9,373 nt of DNA from assembly GCA_031288955.1 (NCBI GenBank), contig JAITQJ010000310.1:1-9373 (forward strand). Reading direction: 5' to 3'. A program made the position numbers and the translations under genes. The DNA comes from Planctomycetaceae bacterium (GTDB taxonomy: Bacteria; Planctomycetota; Planctomycetia; Pirellulales; Thermoguttaceae). Numbering within the stretch: the stretch's first letter is position 1; every line of letters starts with the position of its first letter. This document shows positions 6,641 through 9,373 of this stretch, piece after piece. The notes beneath the pieces were generated by a model. That model did not search any database. It saw only the letters and a list, made by a program, of their open reading frames with translations, and was not told where the DNA came from.

Positions 6641-6798
6641 TCTTAACTGTTCATTATTTAATCCCTTTTCATTGTTACAAAAAAGCGTTGGCTCTTTCCT
6701 GGCATCTCACGTACTTTTTAGTTCTATTTATATTTAGACCACTCCATAACAATAAGCGGGCTTTATAACGGAATACAGCATTTTGCTGCAAAAACGGA

Positions 6799-6804
6799 TA
6801 TAAT
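6799..6804 (+). promoter_or_regulatory. Candidate -10 box for the permease operon
   Basis: TATAAT is a perfect -10 hexamer, 29 nt before the permease ATG, but no clear -35 is found 16-18 nt upstream. Transcription from about 6811 would give a leader of roughly 23 nt. The bases before the ATG (CACTTTTCCTTA) hold no Shine-Dalgarno. Confidence 0.35.
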
Positions 6805-6833
6805 GAAAATCCTGCGTTATTCACTTTTCCTTA

Positions 6834-8432
6834 ATGTACAAAATTCTCCTTTGTTGGCGGTATCTGTTGAGCCGGTATATTGCAACGGCTTCGATTATCA
6901 GCGTGATGCTCGGAACTGCTACGATGATTGTTGTCAATGCCGTAATGCTCGGATTCACCAGCGAAATGCAAGTCCGAATTCACGGTATCCTTTCCGATGT
7001 CATCTTTCAGTCCCGCGACCTCAACAAGGGCTTTCCTGACTACCCTTGGCACCGTGACCAAATTCTCAACGCTGCCGGCGACCTTATCGACGAACTCACG
7101 CCGCTTATCTTCGTCCCCGGTATGATAACATACCGCATTAACGGAAGCGGTGAGCCTGTCAGTATGCCGGTCGATATTTTCGGCATCGATTGCCGGACAC
7201 AAGGAAAAGTCAGCGACATCGCTAAATATCTGCAACATCCTGAAAATAGTCAGTATCTGTCTTTCGATTTGAAACAAGACGGCTACAGCATCACAGGTAA
7301 CAATACTGCCGGCAGTGCAGCAAGCAATAAAGCCGCACACCGTTTTGAACTAGGATATGCCGGTTGGACTTATCGCCGCCGCTATGCTACCGAACAAAAA
7401 CGGCTTCAAGGACTGCGCAATGCCAACGCCGCTAATCCGCCTCCGGCAACCGCTGCTAACGGCGACTCGCCGTCCAATCCCTTCGCGCCGTCTGCTCCAA
7501 CGGAGACGAATAATCCTGCCGCTCAAACAGTCTTTGACCCCGCTAAAGAACAGCATACCGGAGCGATTGTCGGCATCGGTATTTCGTTTTATGACCGATT
7601 GCAGCAAATTGACCCCGACACCAACAAGAAAATTGTCATCGATAAACTGGCACTGATTCCGGGAGATGATGTAATGCTGACATTTCCGACGGCTGAATTA
7701 CCGCTGCGTTTTCAAAGCGGCAGTTTTACCGTAACAGATTTATATGAAAGCAAAATGGTCGATTATGACCGCAAATTAGTTTTCGTACCGATTGAAAAAT
7801 TACAGCAACTGCGGGGAATGTACGACGAACAAACCGGTAAACCAACGGTAACACAAGTTCTGATTAAAGCGAAACCGGGGACGGACATCAACGTATTACG
7901 AGACCGGCTTCGCGAAAAGTTTCCTGTGCAGTTATTTTCGGCACGGACCTGGCGGGATGACCAGGCATCGCTGCTTAGTGCGGTGTATAATGAATTGGCG
8001 ATGCTTAATGTACTGCTGTTTCTGATTTTTGCGGTGGCAGGCTTTGGTATTCTGGCGATATTTTATATGATAGTCGTCGAGAAGCAAAAAGACATAGGCA
8101 TTTTGAAATCGTTGGGGGCTGGCAGCGGCGGGATAATGCAAATCTTCCTGTATTACAGTTTGCTGCTTGGTATCGTCGGCTCGGGGCTGGGACTCGCATT
8201 AGGACTGACAATCGTTCGATACATTAAGGAAATTGCTTGGGGAATATCGCAGATATCGGGTTCGGAAGTGTTTAGTCCAGAAATCTATTCGTTTTACGAA
8301 ATCCCGACAATCGTTGACCCGATAACGGTCGTGTGTATTATTGTTGGTGCGGTTATCATTGCCGTTTTATCGGGAGTATTACCGGCATTACGCGCCGCCC
8401 GGCTGAATCCCGTCGAAACACTGCGGGGATAG
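6834..8432 (+). CDS. ABC transporter permease of the LolC/LolE (FtsX/MacB) type
   Basis: The 532-residue protein has the classic layout of lipoprotein-releasing permeases. There is one N-terminal membrane helix (about residues 13-38, in YLLSRYIATASIISVMLGTA), a large periplasmic domain, then three helices near 389-414, 433-460 and 495-520. FtsX-domain landmarks are EKQKDIGILKSLGAG after the second helix, the coupling-helix region that contacts the ATPase, and the terminal LPALRAARLNPVETLRG. In Lol systems such permeases, with the LolD ATPase, extract lipoproteins from the inner membrane; substrate is not shown by the sequence, and no ATPase gene is in the window. The periplasmic domain carries a low-complexity insert rich in P, A, N and T at about residues 194-235. 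ATG 6834 fits the family N-terminus. The stop is 3 nt before the next gene, so the two are probably cotranscribed. Confidence 0.9.
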   Translation: MYKILLCWRYLLSRYIATASIISVMLGTATMIVVNAVMLGFTSEMQVRIHGILSDVIFQSRDLNKGFPDYPWHRDQILNAAGDLIDELTPLIFVPGMITYRINGSGEPVSMPVDIFGIDCRTQGKVSDIAKYLQHPENSQYLSFDLKQDGYSITGNNTAGSAASNKAAHRFELGYAGWTYRRRYATEQKRLQGLRNANAANPPPATAANGDSPSNPFAPSAPTETNNPAAQTVFDPAKEQHTGAIVGIGISFYDRLQQIDPDTNKKIVIDKLALIPGDDVMLTFPTAELPLRFQSGSFTVTDLYESKMVDYDRKLVFVPIEKLQQLRGMYDEQTGKPTVTQVLIKAKPGTDINVLRDRLREKFPVQLFSARTWRDDQASLLSAVYNELAMLNVLLFLIFAVAGFGILAIFYMIVVEKQKDIGILKSLGAGSGGIMQIFLYYSLLLGIVGSGLGLALGLTIVRYIKEIAWGISQISGSEVFSPEIYSFYEIPTIVDPITVVCIIVGAVIIAVLSGVLPALRAARLNPVETLRG

Positions 8433-8435
8433 ACT

Positions 8436-9155
8436 ATGCGCAATATTGTTACAAGTATTGGTCAGTATTTCCGCAGTCAAGTGCAGTCCTTGACTGAACC
8501 GGTTGTTAACTCGGCTCTTGATGCGGCAAAAGATGTAATGCACAAAGCCCTTGCCGATTGGCAGCGGAATTGGCTTTTGAACATCATTGAAAGTTTGACG
8601 TTGGAATGTCTTGTTATCGGCATTGCGCTGATATGTCATTTCTTTTTAAGGATGAATCATTGGGCGGTTTTCGTTATTTCTCTTCTTGTGCTGACGATAA
8701 TGTTCCGTTCGATTGTCCGTTACGTAACAACGCTTTGGAAATACCGGAAGCACCGCCGTTTAGCCGGTGTGTGTATAAAAACGTGCTGTCAAACGCTGGT
8801 CAAACACTGGTCTTTTGACCTGACGTTAAAAGAAACAATCCGCTGTGTTTTTCTTTGGCTGTACAATGAAAGAGTTGCTGCCGGTTATCAAAAGATTCAT
8901 TCGATTGTTTCGGTCATTGGTATTCCATCGCGGGACGAGTTGGCAGACAAGGCTGTGCAGGAGTTTTTCAAACCTGTACGGGATTACATTGTCCGGCTGT
9001 TTTTATACGAAGCCGGCGGGTTGACTTTATTTTACGGCGTATTTTTTTGCTTGTTAAAGAATTACGTTTTTGCGATAACCGCACATTTGAGTACAGCCGA
9101 AGTCATTCTTTTTCCGTTTACCGTTGTGATTCCTGAACTCTGGGCGATGCTGTAA
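8436..9155 (+). CDS. Unknown four-helix membrane protein coupled to the permease gene
   Basis: I do not recognise this 239-residue protein. It starts 3 nt after the permease stop, with a GGGGA about 6 nt upstream inside the end of the permease gene, which points to translational coupling. Residues 1-50 look like amphipathic helices (SALDAAKDVMHKALADWQRN). Hydrophobic segments lie near 53-71 (LTLECLVIGIALICHFFL), 76-99, 192-212 (AGGLTLFYGVFFCLLKNYV) and 219-236. A basic stretch WKYRKHRR (101-108) follows helix two, suggesting that the 100-190 region is cytoplasmic, with two cysteine pairs or singles including KTCCQT. Linkage suggests either an accessory subunit of the permease or an unrelated envelope protein; the sequence alone does not decide. 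Confidence 0.85.
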   Translation: MRNIVTSIGQYFRSQVQSLTEPVVNSALDAAKDVMHKALADWQRNWLLNIIESLTLECLVIGIALICHFFLRMNHWAVFVISLLVLTIMFRSIVRYVTTLWKYRKHRRLAGVCIKTCCQTLVKHWSFDLTLKETIRCVFLWLYNERVAAGYQKIHSIVSVIGIPSRDELADKAVQEFFKPVRDYIVRLFLYEAGGLTLFYGVFFCLLKNYVFAITAHLSTAEVILFPFTVVIPELWAML

Positions 9156-9157
9156 TT

Positions 9158-9373
9158 TTAGCATCCGATGACGGCGACATCGCCTTCGACATTCCAAGTG
9201 AGCCGCTGTTCCCAAGGTAGCTTTTTGCCCTCCGAACGGCGGTCAAATATCAATAAATAACAAGGTATCGATTTGTCAAACCTGTCCCGATACGAAATAA
9301 TTTGTTCCAATCCTTCCTCACGAACCAACTCCAGCGTATCGTAGTCCCGTATCAATTTAATTTCGAGTATGTA
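9158..9373 (-). CDS. C-terminal end of a PD-(D/E)XK-type protein, likely AAA-ATPase-like (partial, N-terminus off the right edge)
   Basis: The frame is open from the window edge (9373) to TAA at 9158-9160, 71 codons. It reads YILEIKLIRDYDTLELVREE and continues with GLEQIISYRDRF, CYLLIFDRR and PWEQRLTW, ending VAVIGC. The LEIK fits the E-x-K half of a PD-(D/E)XK nuclease core, and GLEQ followed by a YLLIFDRR strand matches the C-terminal domain of AAA-ATPase-like proteins common in Planctomycetes and Chloroflexi, from memory. The N-terminal ATPase part would lie beyond the window. Function is unknown; roles in DNA processing or defence have been suggested for such architectures. It converges on the membrane-protein gene with 2 bp between the stops. 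Confidence 0.75.
   Translation of the reverse strand, partial: YILEIKLIRDYDTLELVREEGLEQIISYRDRFDKSIPCYLLIFDRRSEGKKLPWEQRLTWNVEGDVAVIGC

Larger units (their letters stand above)
6452..6833. other. Intergenic region between GH88 and the permease operon
   Basis: I see no gene in these 382 bp. A reading frame at 6568-6768 is a by-product of the AT-rich palindrome and encodes no recognisable protein. The stretch holds a phrase AACCGCGAAAGACACAAAAG (6529-6548) of a type I recall as dispersed in intergenic DNA of several phyla, then a MITE-like palindrome, and a TATAAT close to the next gene. No convincing intrinsic terminator follows the GH88 stop. Confidence 0.7.

Noticed and set aside
6561..6660. 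Short ATGAATA repeats as a CRISPR array
   Set aside because: The units are overlapping 7-mers with no regular spacers, and no cas gene is present.
6568..6768. A 66-codon open frame through the AT-rich palindrome
   Set aside because: Its sequence is set by the ATGAATA repeat units, has no ribosome binding site and resembles no protein.
6831..7340. A 169-codon minus-strand frame opposite the permease start
   Set aside because: The plus strand carries the conserved permease N-terminus and first membrane helix here; the minus frame has no recognisable content.

Overview
The window looks like chromosomal DNA from a free-living or host-associated Planctomycetota-like bacterium of moderate GC (close to half by eye). 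The evidence is the flavour of the proteins: a LolC/E-type permease whose N-terminus resembles planctomycetal versions, several secreted carbohydrate-active proteins, one Tat-exported protein of a family I associate with DUF3863, few clear Shine-Dalgarno sites, and an AAA-ATPase-type protein with a C-terminal nuclease-like domain. The phylum assignment is inference; no rRNA or tRNA gene is present to anchor it.

Layout. Positions 1-2237 (minus strand, running off the left edge) carry a secreted glycoside-hydrolase-like protein with a GH67/GH20-type N-terminal domain. It lies 25 bp downstream of prfA (2263-3336, minus), which encodes release factor 1. The divergent intergenic region 3337-3564 contains the prfA promoter, a broken duplicate of the 5' end of the GH88 gene found 1.7 kb further on, a good sigma70-type promoter, and a perfect 14-bp inverted repeat around the start of the next gene. 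That gene (3565-4953, plus) encodes a Tat-signal protein of the DUF3863 type. After an intergenic stretch with competing inverted repeats comes a GH88-type unsaturated glucuronyl hydrolase (about 5219-6451, plus). A 380-bp gap (6452-6833) holds a MITE-like palindromic AT-rich element. Then follow a LolC/E-type ABC permease (6834-8432), a closely coupled unknown four-helix membrane protein (8436-9155), and, convergent with only 2 bp between, the C-terminal end of a PD-(D/E)XK-type protein (9158-9373, minus, running off the right edge).

How the genes may work together. The GH67-N-like protein, the DUF3863 protein and the GH88 enzyme all carry export signals, and GH88 enzymes act on unsaturated uronic-acid oligosaccharides made by polysaccharide lyases. 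The simplest reading is a small uronic-acid polysaccharide degradation locus assembled around prfA. The most informative non-coding feature is the 3350-3505 / 5034-5337 duplication. The remnant copy has lost about 145 bp between short imperfect repeats, is frameshifted, and now supplies the -35 element of the promoter I predict for the DUF3863 gene. The permease and its partner form a separate two-gene unit; no LolD-like ATPase is visible in the window.
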